Source: Muscardinus avellanarius (taxonomy: Eukaryota; Chordata; Mammalia; Rodentia; Gliridae). From it: 64,000 nt of DNA. The notes below the pieces were generated by a model, which saw only the letters and a list, made by a program, of their open reading frames with translations, ran no database searches and was not told the DNA's origin. The stretch lies in assembly GCA_963383645.1 (NCBI GenBank), contig OY726564.1:108765040-108829039 (forward strand), read 5' to 3'. This document shows, piece after piece, positions 58,401 through 64,000 of the stretch; position 1 is the stretch's first letter; the number at the start of each line of letters is the position of its first letter. The translations under genes were made by a program, and so were the position numbers.

Positions 58401-60320
58401 CATACCCATTTGGCCACTGGGTGGCACCCTAGCACCACAACCAGAGATTGTCTCCATAAAACAAAACTGAACCCCACCAAGAAACCAAAGTCCCTGAACT
58501 GGTTCTGGGAGCAGCCCATCCCTGTCATCAGGCCTTCCCCACAGAAGAACCCTGTGAAGCCCAGGGAGAAGGAATGGGTGGATCGACAGGCCAACTTGCT
58601 CCTCAGGCCCCCTGTCCTGGGTCTCAGCCCCTTCCCCATAGCAGCTAAGGCTGGTGATGCTCTTAGGGGGTGCTGTTTTCTTTGTATTATCTCTTGTGGA
58701 TTTACCCCGTGAGGAAGGCATACAGAGGGGTTACAAAGCGGGGAAGCTGGTGTGTGCCAGGGTGGGCCTGGGGTCTGGCTCCTGCAGGGGGAGCCCCAAA
58801 CTGCCGACCATGGTGGCAGCGTGCACCCACCTCTGCCCATCCTGAGCCTGGGCCCGCAGCACGGCCAGCTTATCAAAGAAGCCCGTCTGGGCCACAGGAG
58901 ACGGTCAGGGGATCTGGGTTGATGTGTCTCCTCTTCTGTGTTCATGGTGTGGCGAGGGGATTTCCGGAGATGATGTCCTGACCCCCAGGAATACCTTGGC
59001 GACTGTGGAGGGCAGAGTCCTTGGGCCTGTGGTCTCTGGCTGTCCCTTAGCGCACTCTCCTAGTCCTGTCCGTGTTGGCTGAGGGCTTCCACGCTTTCTG
59101 TATCAGCCGTCCTCCCCATTCTCTGCCAGGCCGTATTTCCTCAGTGCTCCTGGAGGCCACCTGGCTCCCTCTTTTGGGTCAGTGGGCTCAGGATGCCTTT
59201 CAGGGTATGCCAGGCTAAGAGCCTTTCAGAGAAGGACCTTGTGCCCAGCCTCCAGCAAAGCAGGCCAGGGCTTCCCTCCCTCAGTCAGGCCTCCTGCACC
59301 CTTCTTCCCGGGACTCGAGAAGGTGGAGGCTGAGGAGGCCATGTGCCCTCGCTGGGCCCATGGAGCTGCCCAGGACCAACCCAGGACAGGAGCTGTGCCG
59401 GGAGAGGCAGCAGCGGGATTGGGCATATGTTGGGTGTGGCCTCTCCCTCCCCCACTCAATCTCTTTTATTGTTATTTCCTGGTTCTAGCCAAGAGTTTTT
59501 GAAATTTGCAACCACCGAGGCTATCCAGAGGACGGAGATCTTTGAGTACTGCCAGATGCTGGGCCGCCCCCAGTCCTTCATCCCGTCTTTCCAGGTAAGT
59601 GGAGCCCGCTTGGCCACGGCCTAGCTGCGGCGGGCGGCTGTGGCGGCTGTGGGCGGCTGTGGGCAGCCGTGTGCAGCGGACTTTCAGCTTTGCGATCTGG
59701 CACGTTCTACCTGGGGCTAAGTCATCCACTGTGTTTTTCCTCATTACTGCGAGACTGGGAAGGTTTAGGATTTCTTTTTATGTCCCCTAAAGGTCTGTAT
59801 TTTATAATATGAAAGCGAAACCATGCAGATGCCCCTGGCCCTGGGCTCCTCTGCTCTTCTGTCCCCAACAGCACTCCCCCTCCTCCCTTTCCTCCTCCTC
59901 CTTCCCCTCTCTTCTCCTTTACAGTCTTCTTGCTCCAGGGAAGGCCAAGGAACACAAGACACACAGGGCTCTCACCCCTCCCTCCTCCGTCCTTTTCCTT
60001 TTTCTTATTTATTTACTTATTTATTTTTGTGGCACTGGGGCTCAAACCCAGGGGCATTCTTTCAACTCTGTTTTATCTTATTTTTTTTTAAATCTTGAAA
60101 CAAGGTCTCAGTAAGTTGCAGATAGCCTCACTAAATTGCCGAGGCTAGCTTTGAACCTGCGATCCTCCTGTCTCAGCCTCCCAAGTACTGGAATTACAGG
60201 TGCCTGCCACCTCACCCAGCTTGGCTTTTCTTCCTCCTCCTGACTCAGCTTCTGGGCTCTCGGTAGACTCCTCCCACCTCCGGAGACTCCTCCTTGCTGT
60301 CAGTCATCTTCCCCCAGGGG

Positions 60321-60374
<54 letters not shown>

Positions 60375-63300
60375 GCGGGTGCTGTCCCCTCACCTTCTCT
60401 ACTTGGTATCTGTTGTCTCATAAATTCTTAAGGACTAAGGGTGCCGGCACCCTCCCCCTGACAACGGTGTGTGCTCCTAGACCCAGAACCGAGGCCCTTG
60501 GCACTGCAGTGGGACTGGAAGGGCGGCCCGGTGTTCTTGGCTGTGAACAGAGGGGTGTCAGTGCCTGTGGGCGCAGCCAAAGCTGCAGGAGAGGGCTTTA
60601 GTCAGCGGAGTGCCAGCACTCCAGCCCCAGCTGGCTCCAGGGCCCTTTGACATGGATCTCAGGCTCCTGGTGTTCCTGACTAGAACTGTCTTCTTTAGGT
60701 AGAGGCCTTTCCTAATGACGCCTGGCTAGCCCTCCGGGCTGGGTGTTGAGAAGACACACAGCAGCACACCACCACCAGCGCACACAACATGACACAAAGC
60801 AAACACAGCCTTGGGAATGGTTACTGTATTGTGATAAAGAACGGACCGTGCTGTCGCTGCTGCTTGAAGAGTTTTGTTGGAGATCCACCCTCTGCAGCTC
60901 CGCCTCGCCCACCGCTCCTTCCCGCAGCTCCTCTGCGGCTCCTCCGTCTCTTTTCTTTTTCTGCTATTCATCTCGCTTCTCAGTTCATCGCTGCTGCTTT
61001 TGGGTGAATGTAATGAGAAAAGCTGGTTTTATTGAATGCGTCCTACATGCTCGGCATGTGTTGTGCTTCCTGTGTCCCCTCCCTCCCCTCCTTTCCTTCC
61101 TTTCTCTCTTTCTTTCTGCACTAGGGGTCACACACAGGGACTTTCTACCACTGAGCTACGCTCCTAGTAGTCCCTTTTATTTATTTATTTTTTCAGTATT
61201 AGGGATGGAACCCAGGGGCATTCTACCTCTGAGGTACACCCCCAACCCTATTTTTTATTCATTATTTTGAAACAGGGTCTCACTGAGTTGCAAAGGGCCT
61301 CACCAAGTCGCTGAGGCTGTCCCCTAACCGCCATCCTCCCGTCTCAGCCTCCCGAATGCTGGGATTACCTGTGTGCACCACCACGCCCGGCTCATTTTTT
61401 ATTTTGAAGCAGAGTCTCGCTAAGTTGCTCAGGCTGGCCTGGAGCGAGCCTCCTATCTCAGCTTCCCAAGTCATGGGAAGACAGGCATGCACCACTGTGC
61501 CGGCCGCTTGTGTATTATTTCTAATTCTGTGGATAGGCATGATTACCTACCTCCCACTCCTTTTACAAAAGAGAAACCCGAGGCTCCGCGGGGTCGCACG
61601 CCGTTGGCTCGCTTCTCTTGTGGGCCTTTTGTTCTGAGTGCTTTCTGTGGATGATCATTTAGTCATCACATCAGCCCGGGGTGGGGGGGGGCGACTCCCG
61701 TGCCGTAGTAAGGAAACAGAAGCGAGGTAACCAGCTCGGCGCTCCCTGCCCAGCTTGGATGCACCTGGGTCTGTCCAGCACCAAAGCTCTCACTCCCGTC
61801 TCTCCTGCCGCTCACGCTTCCGTGAGGGTGTGTCTGCATCTGTGTCCACTCCCTGACCCTCTGCACCACGGTCTGTCTTGCACCTTCATCTGTGTCCAGG
61901 TGCCGAGCTCCGCACACACCAGTCTCTCTGGGGACACGGACTGCTGGGTGAGGACCCCAGGGCCTTTCCACGATGACCGGGGCTTGGGCAGATGAGCCAA
62001 TGTGGACCTCATCCTTCTAAAAGGCAGCAACCACAGGCTGGATTTGGAGTTGTGCCCACACACAGAGAAAATGCCCCAAATGGCACAGGGCCCTGGATAT
62101 TTGGATGCCAGAGTTAACAGAAGCTGGCAGTCAACTGACTTCCAAGAAGTCTTATCTCCATTTCTCTTTCTCTCTCTCTTCCCCCTGCCTGGATGGACTC
62201 TTCACCGGCCCCGCTCCTCTTCGCAGGTGTATAAGCTCCTCTATGCCTCCCGCCTGGCGGATTATGGCCTGGCATCCCAGGCCCTGCATTACTGTGAAGC
62301 CGTTGGCGCGGCTGTCCTGAGCCAGCAAGAGAGCAGTCACCCCGTGCTATTAGTGGAGCTCATCAAGGTGAGCGCCGCAAAGGCTCCCCCGCAGGTGTTT
62401 TATCTTCAGTGTTCAGAAGAAGCCATTGGAGAGAAGCGCAGAGTCCACATTGCATCTTCTTTGAACACGTTACAAAATCGGAGCCTGCGGCTCTTTGACC
62501 TCATGTGCATGTCCCGAAGTGATAAGCAGAGGCCCGCCCTGCGCACAGGAGGATGCGCCAGGGCGGGCCTGGGAACCGGGTGCGCGCTCCTGGGGAAATT
62601 TATTTGTGCATTTGCTTTTCTGGTACAGTAAAACCGCGTGCTATGGTGAGCACTTCTAATTACGGAAAGCGGGCTTAGAAAATACTTTAGTGATTAAAAC
62701 AGGAAATGAACCTTATTAAAATGCTTTTAAATGCATGGAATATTTTATCACATGTGGGATACATTTAGAAAGAAAACAAAAACATATCAACCCCTAGTTC
62801 TTGGGGGGAAGAGAACGACACTCAGGCAAATAGTTTTTTTCCCAATTAATTGAGGAAAATTCCATTAGCTCATTAGCTAGAGAGTAAAGAGAGAGCCTAG
62901 CTTTAATTTTTTTTTGTTTTGCTTTAGAAGAGGCCCAAGTGTTGGATTCTGTAACTAATAAAATTGGTGCTTGAGCCCCCATACCCCAGAAGTTCTGCCA
63001 ACAGGTTGCTGATTGCGAGGGGCTCAGGGACCCAGGATGGTGGATTAGTTTTGGGGCATCATAATGGAAGACCCGCAGTGTGGCATCAGCCTCCTGGGGC
63101 CTGGTAGACATGAGCATCTCAGGCTCCACCCAGAGAGCTAATCAGAATCCGAAGAATTCACAAAATCAGAATTAGCATGTTTAGCGAGGTCCTGGGTGAT
63201 TTCCAGGCACACTGAGGTCTGAGGCGCCTTTCGTGGAGAAGACACTGTGTAGAGGGGTAAATTTCGCCTCACAATGTATTTAGAATCTCACACCCAAACG

Positions 63301-63627
63301 GGTCCTTTATATTGAATGGCAGGATGTCTGCTGAATTTGCTACTTCTCATTCTTTGTAATCTAACTTACCAGTGAGTTATGTCTCCCTCTCTCTCTCCTC
63401 TCTCTCTCCTTCCTCCTTCTCTCTTTCCCCCATGTCCTTCCATGTCTCCTGTTTTTCTCTCTTCTTGCCTTTCTATTACTTTCTGCCCCCAATCTTTCTG
63501 GAAACCTGCACAGCTTGCGGAGAAGCTGAAGCTGTCAGATCCTCTGGCCTTAGAGAGACGCCATGGGGACCAGGACCTGGAGCCAGACTGGCTAGTGCAG
63601 CTGCGGGGGCGGCTCACGGAGTTGCAG
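34371..63627 (+). CDS. SEC16B: SEC16B, COPII scaffold at ER exit sites (16 exons, 3'-partial)
   Basis: Joined coding exons give 2097 bp (699 codons) with no stop or frame break, beginning [19 protein letters not shown]16B is a shorter paralogue of SEC16A. It concentrates at ER exit sites, binds SEC16A and Sec13, and helps organise COPII vesicle budding; a peroxisome-biogenesis role has been reported for the mammalian protein. Residues 1-250 are rich in P, Q, R, G and Y and correspond to the ER-localising N-terminal part (e.g. [16 protein letters not shown]). Residues about 263-445 hold the conserved central region ([20 protein letters not shown]). Residues about 440-665 form the helical ACE1-like Sec13-binding domain ([55 protein letters not shown]). 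The human protein has about 1060 residues, so roughly the last third lies past the window. Splice phases are consistent throughout. The start is set by similarity to the human start and a purine at -3; the first exon has no in-frame upstream stop. The 5' non-coding exon(s) were not found. Confidence 0.97.
34755..34990 (-). repeat. LINE-1 3' UTR fragment in intron
   Basis: ttctattggtgccatatgatt, catagtgggattccaagtgatac and actgtccccctcctgactcc match the antisense L1 3'-end pattern also seen at 30.5 kb. Confidence 0.65.
34991..35567. other. SEC16B intron, nothing recognised
   Basis: No repeat or exon signal supported. Confidence 0.4.
35568..35778 (-). repeat. B1-dID SINE
   Basis: Poly-T, gggatgaaacccaggggc, ending caccaccacacccagct. 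Confidence 0.92.
36013..36125 (+). CDS. SEC16B: SEC16B exon, codons 99-137
   Basis: 113 bp between acceptor gacattccag and donor gtatgg. Encodes [20 protein letters not shown], the Tyr-rich stretch conserved with human. Phase 2 in, phase 1 out. Confidence 0.95.
36250..36335. repeat. (GGGA)n(GA)n polypurine tract in intron
   Basis: About 85 bp of pure G/A on the coding strand of SEC16B: six GGGA units, then about 27 GA units. Confidence 0.96.
36640..36712. repeat. (CA/CGCA)n microsatellite in intron
   Basis: Alternating cacacg and cacaca units, a CpG-containing purine-pyrimidine alternating stretch. Confidence 0.92.
36846..36919 (-). repeat. Stand-alone ID element
   Basis: tgggagtggaccccaaggc, gggcgagtgctctaccactgg, gttcccagcc: an antisense classical ID element (with the gcatgc/gtgctctaccac middle) rather than the dID tail of the composite SINE. 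Confidence 0.75.
37043..37163 (+). CDS. SEC16B: SEC16B exon, codons 137-177
   Basis: 121 bp, acceptor gagggtgcag, donor gtaagt. Encodes [19 protein letters not shown]. Phase 1 in, phase 2 out. Confidence 0.96.
37164..37803. other. SEC16B intron, nothing recognised
   Basis: A 640-bp intron without a repeat that I can name. Frames of about 109 codons lie on it by chance. Confidence 0.45.
37804..37873 (+). CDS. SEC16B: SEC16B exon, codons 177-200
   Basis: 70 bp, acceptor ttttgctgcag, donor gtaact. Encodes [20 protein letters not shown]. Phase 2 in, phase 0 out. Human SEC16B has about 16 extra residues after this point that I do not find in frame here. Confidence 0.92.
38249..38362 (-). repeat. 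B1-dID SINE, internally deleted
   Basis: ggtactggggattgaaccc, then a jump to atgtctcactaaattgctggg, ending tgccacacccagct. Confidence 0.88.
38498..38646 (-). repeat. B1-dID SINE, internally deleted
   Basis: Poly-T, ggtggtactgggggtggaac, 'ctccgggctatacacccagac', a shortened body, then gggattacaagct. Confidence 0.88.
38707..38961 (-). repeat. B1-dID SINE with duplicated tail
   Basis: The T-run plus gcagtactggggattgaacc unit occurs twice in tandem (38707-38738 and 38746-38785), a slippage duplication. The body then ends caccaccacgctgggct. Confidence 0.9.
39050..39375. repeat. MIR-like fragments in intron
   Basis: tacacagggcttttgaatatc, tgtctcactcatcccc and ccaagctgaagcttg recall antisense MIR and its flanks, heavily diverged. 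Confidence 0.4.
39461..39673 (-). repeat. B1-dID SINE
   Basis: gcagtactggtgatagaaccc, ending gccaccatgcccggct. Confidence 0.92.
39769..39913 (+). CDS. SEC16B: SEC16B exon, codons 201-249
   Basis: 145 bp, acceptor aacttccag, donor gtgggt. Encodes [20 protein letters not shown], nearly identical to human. Phase 0 in, phase 1 out. Confidence 0.96.
39914..40566. other. SEC16B intron, nothing recognised
   Basis: No named repeat found. Open frames of 81-85 codons on both strands are taken as chance. Confidence 0.45.
40567..40718 (+). CDS. SEC16B: SEC16B exon, codons 249-299
   Basis: 152 bp, acceptor catcggccag, donor gtaagt. Encodes [20 protein letters not shown], the start of the conserved central region found in all Sec16 proteins. 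Phase 1 in, phase 0 out. Confidence 0.97.
41073..41134 (+). CDS. SEC16B: SEC16B exon, codons 300-320
   Basis: 62 bp, acceptor ttgattctag, donor gtaagt. Encodes [20 protein letters not shown]. Phase 0 in, phase 2 out. Confidence 0.96.
41135..42485. other. SEC16B intron, mostly unannotated
   Basis: An A run at 41437-41452 and a short G run at 41845-41853 are visible. No named repeat can be supported before the MIR that follows. Confidence 0.4.
42490..42645 (+). repeat. MIR-type ancient SINE in intron
   Basis: ctggcctcagtttcctcatc, tataaaatggcaggggtg and the flanking text follow MIR on the + strand. Confidence 0.65.
42797..42932 (+). CDS. SEC16B: SEC16B exon, codons 320-365
   Basis: 136 bp, acceptor cacctcacag, donor gtaagt. 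Encodes [20 protein letters not shown] ... [14 protein letters not shown]. Phase 2 in, phase 0 out. Confidence 0.97.
43049..43253 (+). repeat. B1-dID SINE, intermediate subfamily
   Basis: ggccgggtgtggtggcacatg, 'taatccccgcacttcgg', 'ggtctgggagtgtagcgc', ending cccccagaaccac. Confidence 0.93.
43648..43878 (+). CDS. SEC16B: SEC16B exon, codons 366-442, followed by a GC splice donor
   Basis: 231 bp, acceptor tgccttgcag. Encodes [20 protein letters not shown] ... [15 protein letters not shown]. The downstream exon joins as [11 protein letters not shown] exactly as in human, so the boundary must be AAG|gcaagt at 43879: a GC-AG intron. The rest of the donor is a perfect match to consensus, as is usual for GC donors. 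Phase 0 in, phase 0 out. The exon is GC- and CpG-rich. Confidence 0.96.
44091..44686 (+). repeat. Three-level nested SINE cluster in intron
   Basis: A B1-dID body (44091-44202) is followed by a second body (44203-44343), then a complete CpG-rich-subfamily SINE (44344-44526), then two orphan ID tails (44527-44602 and 44628-44686). The tails belong to the two older copies and were displaced by the insertions. Confidence 0.88.
44344..44526 (+). mobile_element. B1-dID SINE, CpG-rich subfamily, 13-bp target-site duplication
   Basis: aaaatatagaata is exact at 44331-44343 and 44527-44539, so insertion limits are certain. Tail 'ggtctgggagtgtagccc' and end gaaccccagtaccacc. Confidence 0.95.
44876..44938 (-). 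repeat. Stand-alone ID element
   Basis: ggtactggagattgaactcagg, gcctcaagcatgccaggc, gtgttctaccactgacc: the classical ID/BC1-type sequence in antisense. Confidence 0.85.
45072..45235 (-). repeat. B1-dID SINE, old
   Basis: Poly-T/GT tail, gactagggattgaattcagg, gggacagaatttgactaaattg, truncated before the end. Confidence 0.75.
45233..45640. repeat. Three (ATCT)n arrays each followed by the same L1M segment
   Basis: ATCT arrays at 45233-45282, 45349-45388 and 45525-45564 are each followed by a copy of gataa(a/t)ttcctagaag(t/c)gggattgctg ... gagtatgtatt(t/c)ctaa, so the array plus about 75 bp of L1M was duplicated in tandem twice. A short SINE remnant (aatcccagtagctgggatta) lies in the second interval. 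Confidence 0.9.
46541..46772. repeat. Inverted SINE-SINE junction
   Basis: A minus-strand ID tail (ggtggtactggggatggaac, 46563-46590) switches directly to a plus-strand CpG-rich-type SINE lacking its first bases (gcatgcttgtaatctccg ... gaaccccagtacc), followed by CA units and a separate ID tail at 46776-46805. Confidence 0.85.
46980..47300 (-). repeat. MIR-type ancient SINE in intron
   Basis: tgccaggcacttgtttaaca, attatctcatttatctcc, tttacagattaggagag and gatggagccaggactta follow the antisense MIR order. Confidence 0.7.
47527..47722 (-). repeat. B1-dID SINE
   Basis: Poly-T, ctgaggattgaacccagggg, ending ccctctacgtctggct. Confidence 0.88.
47819..48252 (-). repeat. Old B1-dID SINE with a younger SINE nested in it
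   Basis: (TTG)n tail and ID part at 47819-47920; B1 body resumes at 48126 and ends accaccatgcctcact. The nested copy occupies 47921-48125, bounded by the 15-bp duplication ccctatttttatttt (47906-47920 and 48126-48140). Confidence 0.92.
47921..48125 (-). mobile_element. B1-dID SINE, CpG-rich subfamily, nested
   Basis: ggtggtactggggttcctgg, agccagcgcgcgcggctggc, cccaagcgcgggaattac, ending accaccacgcctggc. CpGs largely intact. Confidence 0.93.
48253..48517. other. SEC16B intron, nothing recognised
   Basis: No named repeat supported. Confidence 0.4.
48518..48612. repeat. (GT)n/(GC)n alternating microsatellite in intron
   Basis: About 95 bp of alternating purine-pyrimidine with interspersed gcgc and gcgtgcgt, which favours Z-DNA. 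Confidence 0.95.
48613..49126. other. SEC16B intron, nothing recognised
   Basis: No named repeat supported. Confidence 0.4.
49127..49341 (-). repeat. B1-dID SINE
   Basis: ggtactagggactgagccc, gaaacagggtctcactaag, ending gccaccatgcctggct. Confidence 0.92.
49434..49569. repeat. Tandem duplication, 2 x 68 bp
   Basis: ggatggctggagaa(g/a)cgtaag ... gtctccttgtga occurs at 49434 and at 49502 with one mismatch over about 58 bp, so the duplication is recent. Confidence 0.95.
49701..49798 (+). CDS. SEC16B: SEC16B exon, codons 443-475 (start of ACE1-like domain)
   Basis: 98 bp, acceptor tggcttccag, donor gtgagt. Encodes [20 protein letters not shown]. Phase 0 in, phase 2 out. Confidence 0.97.
49799..51625. 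other. SEC16B intron, no named repeat
   Basis: A 1.8-kb intron unusually free of SINEs compared with its neighbours. An antisense 188-codon frame overlapping the upstream exon (49524-50090) and several shorter ones are taken as chance because they lack splice context. Confidence 0.45.
51626..51707 (+). CDS. SEC16B: SEC16B exon, codons 475-502
   Basis: 82 bp, acceptor ctctctgcag, donor gtgagc. Encodes [20 protein letters not shown]. Phase 2 in, phase 0 out. Confidence 0.97.
51815..51980 (-). repeat. MIR-type ancient SINE in intron
   Basis: tcgtctcatcttgtgtacag, gctttgcagatgtgaaaacc, ggctcaaggtcacagagtg: antisense MIR. Confidence 0.65.
51984..52051. repeat. 4 x 17-bp tandem repeat in intron
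   Basis: aggtgcgtctggctctc repeated four times without mismatch. Confidence 0.96.
52058..52221 (+). repeat. B1-dID SINE, shortened
   Basis: gcgggggcgtggaggtgcac, taatcccagtgcttggg, gggctggggttgtagg, ending ctctagcacc. An (AAAG)n tail (52229-52276) follows. Confidence 0.9.
52525..52724 (-). repeat. B1-dID SINE, tail part deleted
   Basis: Wide T-rich tail, 'ggtgctggggttgttctacc', gaaacagggtcttgctaag, ending gccaccatgcttgtc. Confidence 0.88.
52725..52967. other. SEC16B intron, AT-rich, nothing recognised
   Basis: May be part of an old L1 or DNA transposon, but no landmark is secure. Confidence 0.3.
52968..53203 (-). repeat. B1-dID SINE preceded by (TGAA)n
   Basis: TGAA units at 52968-53010, ctggggatggaaaccaggg, ending caccatgcccagc. 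Confidence 0.9.
53204..54060. other. SEC16B intron: pyrimidine-rich stretch and an A-tailed segment
   Basis: 53230-53400 is mostly C/T. The segment ending in a 14-A run and (AAAAG)n at 53739-53767 looks as if it could be the 3' end of a retrotransposed sequence, but no target-site duplication or parent could be recognised. Confidence 0.4.
54061..54590 (-). repeat. LINE-1 3' end, 5'-truncated, in intron
   Basis: Antisense landmarks: gctttatcatcatacatc, atgaggttcagagtgatag, gctgatctcacttagcataa, tggcggagtagaattccattg, ataatccattcacctgctg, gccattgcgagttgagg. A small internal repeat of aatattctcaag lies near 54380-54410. Confidence 0.88.
54591..55410. other. SEC16B intron, nothing recognised
   Basis: No named repeat or exon supported. 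Confidence 0.4.
55411..55442. repeat. (GT)n microsatellite in intron
   Basis: About 16 GT units. A nearby 22-bp tandem duplication of atggatttataaagtgc text lies at 55458-55503. Confidence 0.95.
55500..55680 (-). repeat. MIR-type ancient SINE in intron
   Basis: gcactatctacgtgctttac, tattatcaacaggagctctg, tttagagacaagcaaacaaagg, cccagggtcatagctag: antisense MIR. Confidence 0.7.
55950..56065 (+). repeat. MIR fragment in intron
   Basis: cattttctcatttctaaagtgg, gaaggttaaatgggatgac and aaggagctctgtaaaac match the MIR 3' half. Confidence 0.6.
56330..56538 (-). repeat. B1-dID SINE with pyrimidine-rich tail
   Basis: CTTCC-rich tract, 'gcctctgagctatgctgcc', poly-T linker, ending accaccacctccagct. 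Confidence 0.85.
56706..56823 (+). CDS. SEC16B: SEC16B exon, codons 503-542
   Basis: 118 bp, acceptor ctatttttcag, donor gtaagc. Encodes [20 protein letters not shown]. Phase 0 in, phase 1 out. Confidence 0.97.
56824..57540. other. SEC16B intron, nothing recognised
   Basis: No named repeat supported. Confidence 0.4.
57555..57717 (+). repeat. B1 body of a SINE with (AAAAG)n tail and 14-bp target-site duplication
   Basis: gccaggtgtggcagtgcacg ... accctgtttcaaaataaag, then AAAAG units to 57720. aaatttctaacgga (57541-57554) and aaatttctaatgga (57718-57731) differ at one base. The ID tail is absent, so the RNA that was copied ended after the B1 part. Confidence 0.9.
57965..58076 (+). CDS. SEC16B: SEC16B exon, codons 542-579
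   Basis: 112 bp, acceptor ctcctgcag, donor gtacac. Encodes [20 protein letters not shown]. Phase 1 in, phase 2 out. GC- and CpG-rich. Confidence 0.97.
58198..58375. repeat. Minisatellite (gggtcctg)-based in intron
   Basis: Short ctgggtcctgt/a and tcttgggtcctg units repeat irregularly with a 7-bp base and 14-21-bp higher-order steps over about 178 bp. Confidence 0.95.
58376..59488. other. SEC16B intron, nothing recognised
   Basis: SINE-free. Overlapping frames on both strands (up to 278 codons on + from 57876 and 181 codons on -) are chance frames across the minisatellite and GC-rich DNA. Confidence 0.45.
59489..59594 (+). CDS. SEC16B: SEC16B exon, codons 579-614
   Basis: 106 bp, acceptor tggttctag, donor gtaagt. 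Encodes [20 protein letters not shown]. Phase 2 in, phase 0 out. Confidence 0.97.
59595..60005. other. SEC16B intron, nothing recognised
   Basis: A ggcggctgtgg motif repeats two or three times near 59632-59665, and a C/T-rich stretch lies at 59870-59930. No named repeat. Confidence 0.4.
60006..60222 (-). repeat. B1-dID SINE
   Basis: TTTA-rich tail, gcactggggctcaaacccagg, ending gccacctcacccagct. Confidence 0.9.
60323..60371. repeat. (GT)n microsatellite in intron
   Basis: About 24 uninterrupted GT units. Confidence 0.97.
60372..61108. other. SEC16B intron, nothing recognised
   Basis: No named repeat or exon supported. Confidence 0.4.
61112..61172 (-). repeat. ID-like fragment
   Basis: cactaggggtcacacacaggg, tttctaccactgagctacgc: an antisense ID element with a short middle deletion. 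Confidence 0.6.
61175..61393 (-). repeat. B1-dID SINE
   Basis: cagtattagggatggaaccc, ending caccaccacgcccggct. Confidence 0.92.
61394..61504 (-). repeat. B1 body fragment
   Basis: ttgaagcagagtctcgctaag, ending gcaccactgtgccggcc. It follows the previous SINE without a gap, so the previous copy probably inserted into its linker and its tail was lost. Confidence 0.85.
61515..61760 (-). repeat. MIR-type fragments in intron
   Basis: ataggcatgattacctacc, acaaaagagaaacccgaggc, and a second stretch gtaaggaaacagaagcgagg resemble the antisense MIR core twice. Confidence 0.45.
61761..62226. other. SEC16B intron, nothing recognised
   Basis: No named repeat; ends in a pyrimidine-rich tract before the acceptor. 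Confidence 0.4.
62227..62367 (+). CDS. SEC16B: SEC16B exon, codons 615-661
   Basis: 141 bp, acceptor ctcttcgcag, donor gtgagc. Encodes [20 protein letters not shown] ... [12 protein letters not shown]. Phase 0 in, phase 0 out. Confidence 0.97.
62368..63513. other. SEC16B intron, nothing recognised
   Basis: A CT-rich microsatellite-like tract lies at 63380-63435. No named repeat supported. Confidence 0.4.
63514..63627 (+). CDS. SEC16B: SEC16B exon, codons 662-699 (last in window)
   Basis: 114 bp, acceptor cctgcacag, donor gtgagg. Encodes [20 protein letters not shown] ... [13 protein letters not shown]. Phase 0 in, phase 0 out. The gene continues past 64000. Confidence 0.96.
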
Positions 63628-64000
63628 GTGAGGAGAGAGTGCGGCCGGCCCTGGGCTTCCCTCTTCATGCATCCGGACATAGGACAGACCCTGCAAGACC
63701 CCTCACTCCTCACCCCGGGCTCTCCCATGCCCGAGGAAGCTCAGGCAGTGTCTAGGAAGAGTGGGACTCCCTGCTTCTCCCCAAACGGTCGCCTATGTTT
63801 GTGTGCGACGCAAGGGGGCGTTCTTCCAAACCGCCCTGGCCACCTGCTCCAAGGACCCAGAGAATGTGTTTTATGACCATCAAAGCGTCCTGTCTCTGCT
63901 AGGAACAACGGATCACAGTGGACCCATGCCACTTTCATGTAATGTAGGGCAATTGCTTGAAAGACTTCCGGCCTTCCCTTTTTGTTCCGACGGTCGCAAA
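63628..64000. other. SEC16B intron, partial, with an unidentified repeat at its end
   Basis: The last 76 bases resemble 1339-1415 at about three quarters identity, so they belong to a dispersed repeat that I cannot name. The rest is unremarkable. Confidence 0.4.

Noticed and set aside
57876..58712. 278-codon frame on the + strand
   Set aside because: Reads in the wrong frame through a SEC16B exon, its donor site and the minisatellite. The SEC16B exon frame is the conserved one.
3740..61504. tRNA-like ID tails as tRNA genes
   Set aside because: They are the tRNA-derived parts of SINEs, with A-rich tails and no complete cloverleaf or anticodon arm that I could support.

Overview
The window is nuclear DNA from a rodent, most likely a squirrel (Sciuridae: ground squirrel, marmot or relative). 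It has spliced mammalian exons, more than fifty B1-dID composite SINEs (a 7SL-derived B1 body joined to a tRNA-derived ID tail, the type known from squirrels and related rodents), and rodent-type LINE-1 (L1) pieces whose antisense strand shows the usual 3'-end landmarks. It also has ancient mammalian repeats (MIR, L2, MLT1-type LTRs) and many CA/GT, GA and GATA microsatellites. No tRNA, rRNA or CRISPR feature was seen. The only protein-coding gene I can support is SEC16B.

Layout. 1-4.6 kb: intergenic DNA with MIR fragments and microsatellites. 4.6-9.74 kb: an old L1M ORF2 remnant split by a 4.44-kb insertion (4980-9423). The insertion has a 15-bp target-site duplication, 124-bp GC-rich 5' monomers, a 0.5-kb linker, about 27 copies of a 100-bp VNTR, an L1-like 3' end and two A-rich tails. 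Its architecture parallels the hominoid SVA/LAVA composite retrotransposons, but its parts are different. It is the most unusual object in the window. 9.74-11.63 kb: an antisense L1 that keeps its 5' end, 5' UTR and ORF1 but lacks ORF2 and the 3' end. 11.7-34 kb: an MLT1-type LTR broken by insertions, a 14-copy minisatellite, dense SINEs, L1 3' ends, a local duplication (27.4/29.9 kb) and a small retrocopy tail inside a SINE.

34.3-64.0 kb: SEC16B on the + strand. Sixteen exons encode the first 699 residues in one unbroken frame: the basic/proline-rich N-terminus, the central conserved domain and nearly all of the ACE1-type Sec13-binding region. The remaining C-terminus lies beyond the window. 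All introns are GT-AG except the one after the 231-bp exon, which uses a GC donor. SEC16B helps organise COPII budding at ER exit sites and has a reported role in peroxisome biogenesis. In human it lies divergent from RASAL2 at a body-mass-index GWAS locus, so the left half here corresponds to its 5' intergenic or first-intron territory. No upstream non-coding exon or promoter could be identified.

Exon calls rest on splice sites, phase and my recollection of the human protein. Repeat names rest on recognised landmarks, with no database search. Coordinates of repeats are approximate by a few bases unless a target-site duplication fixes them.
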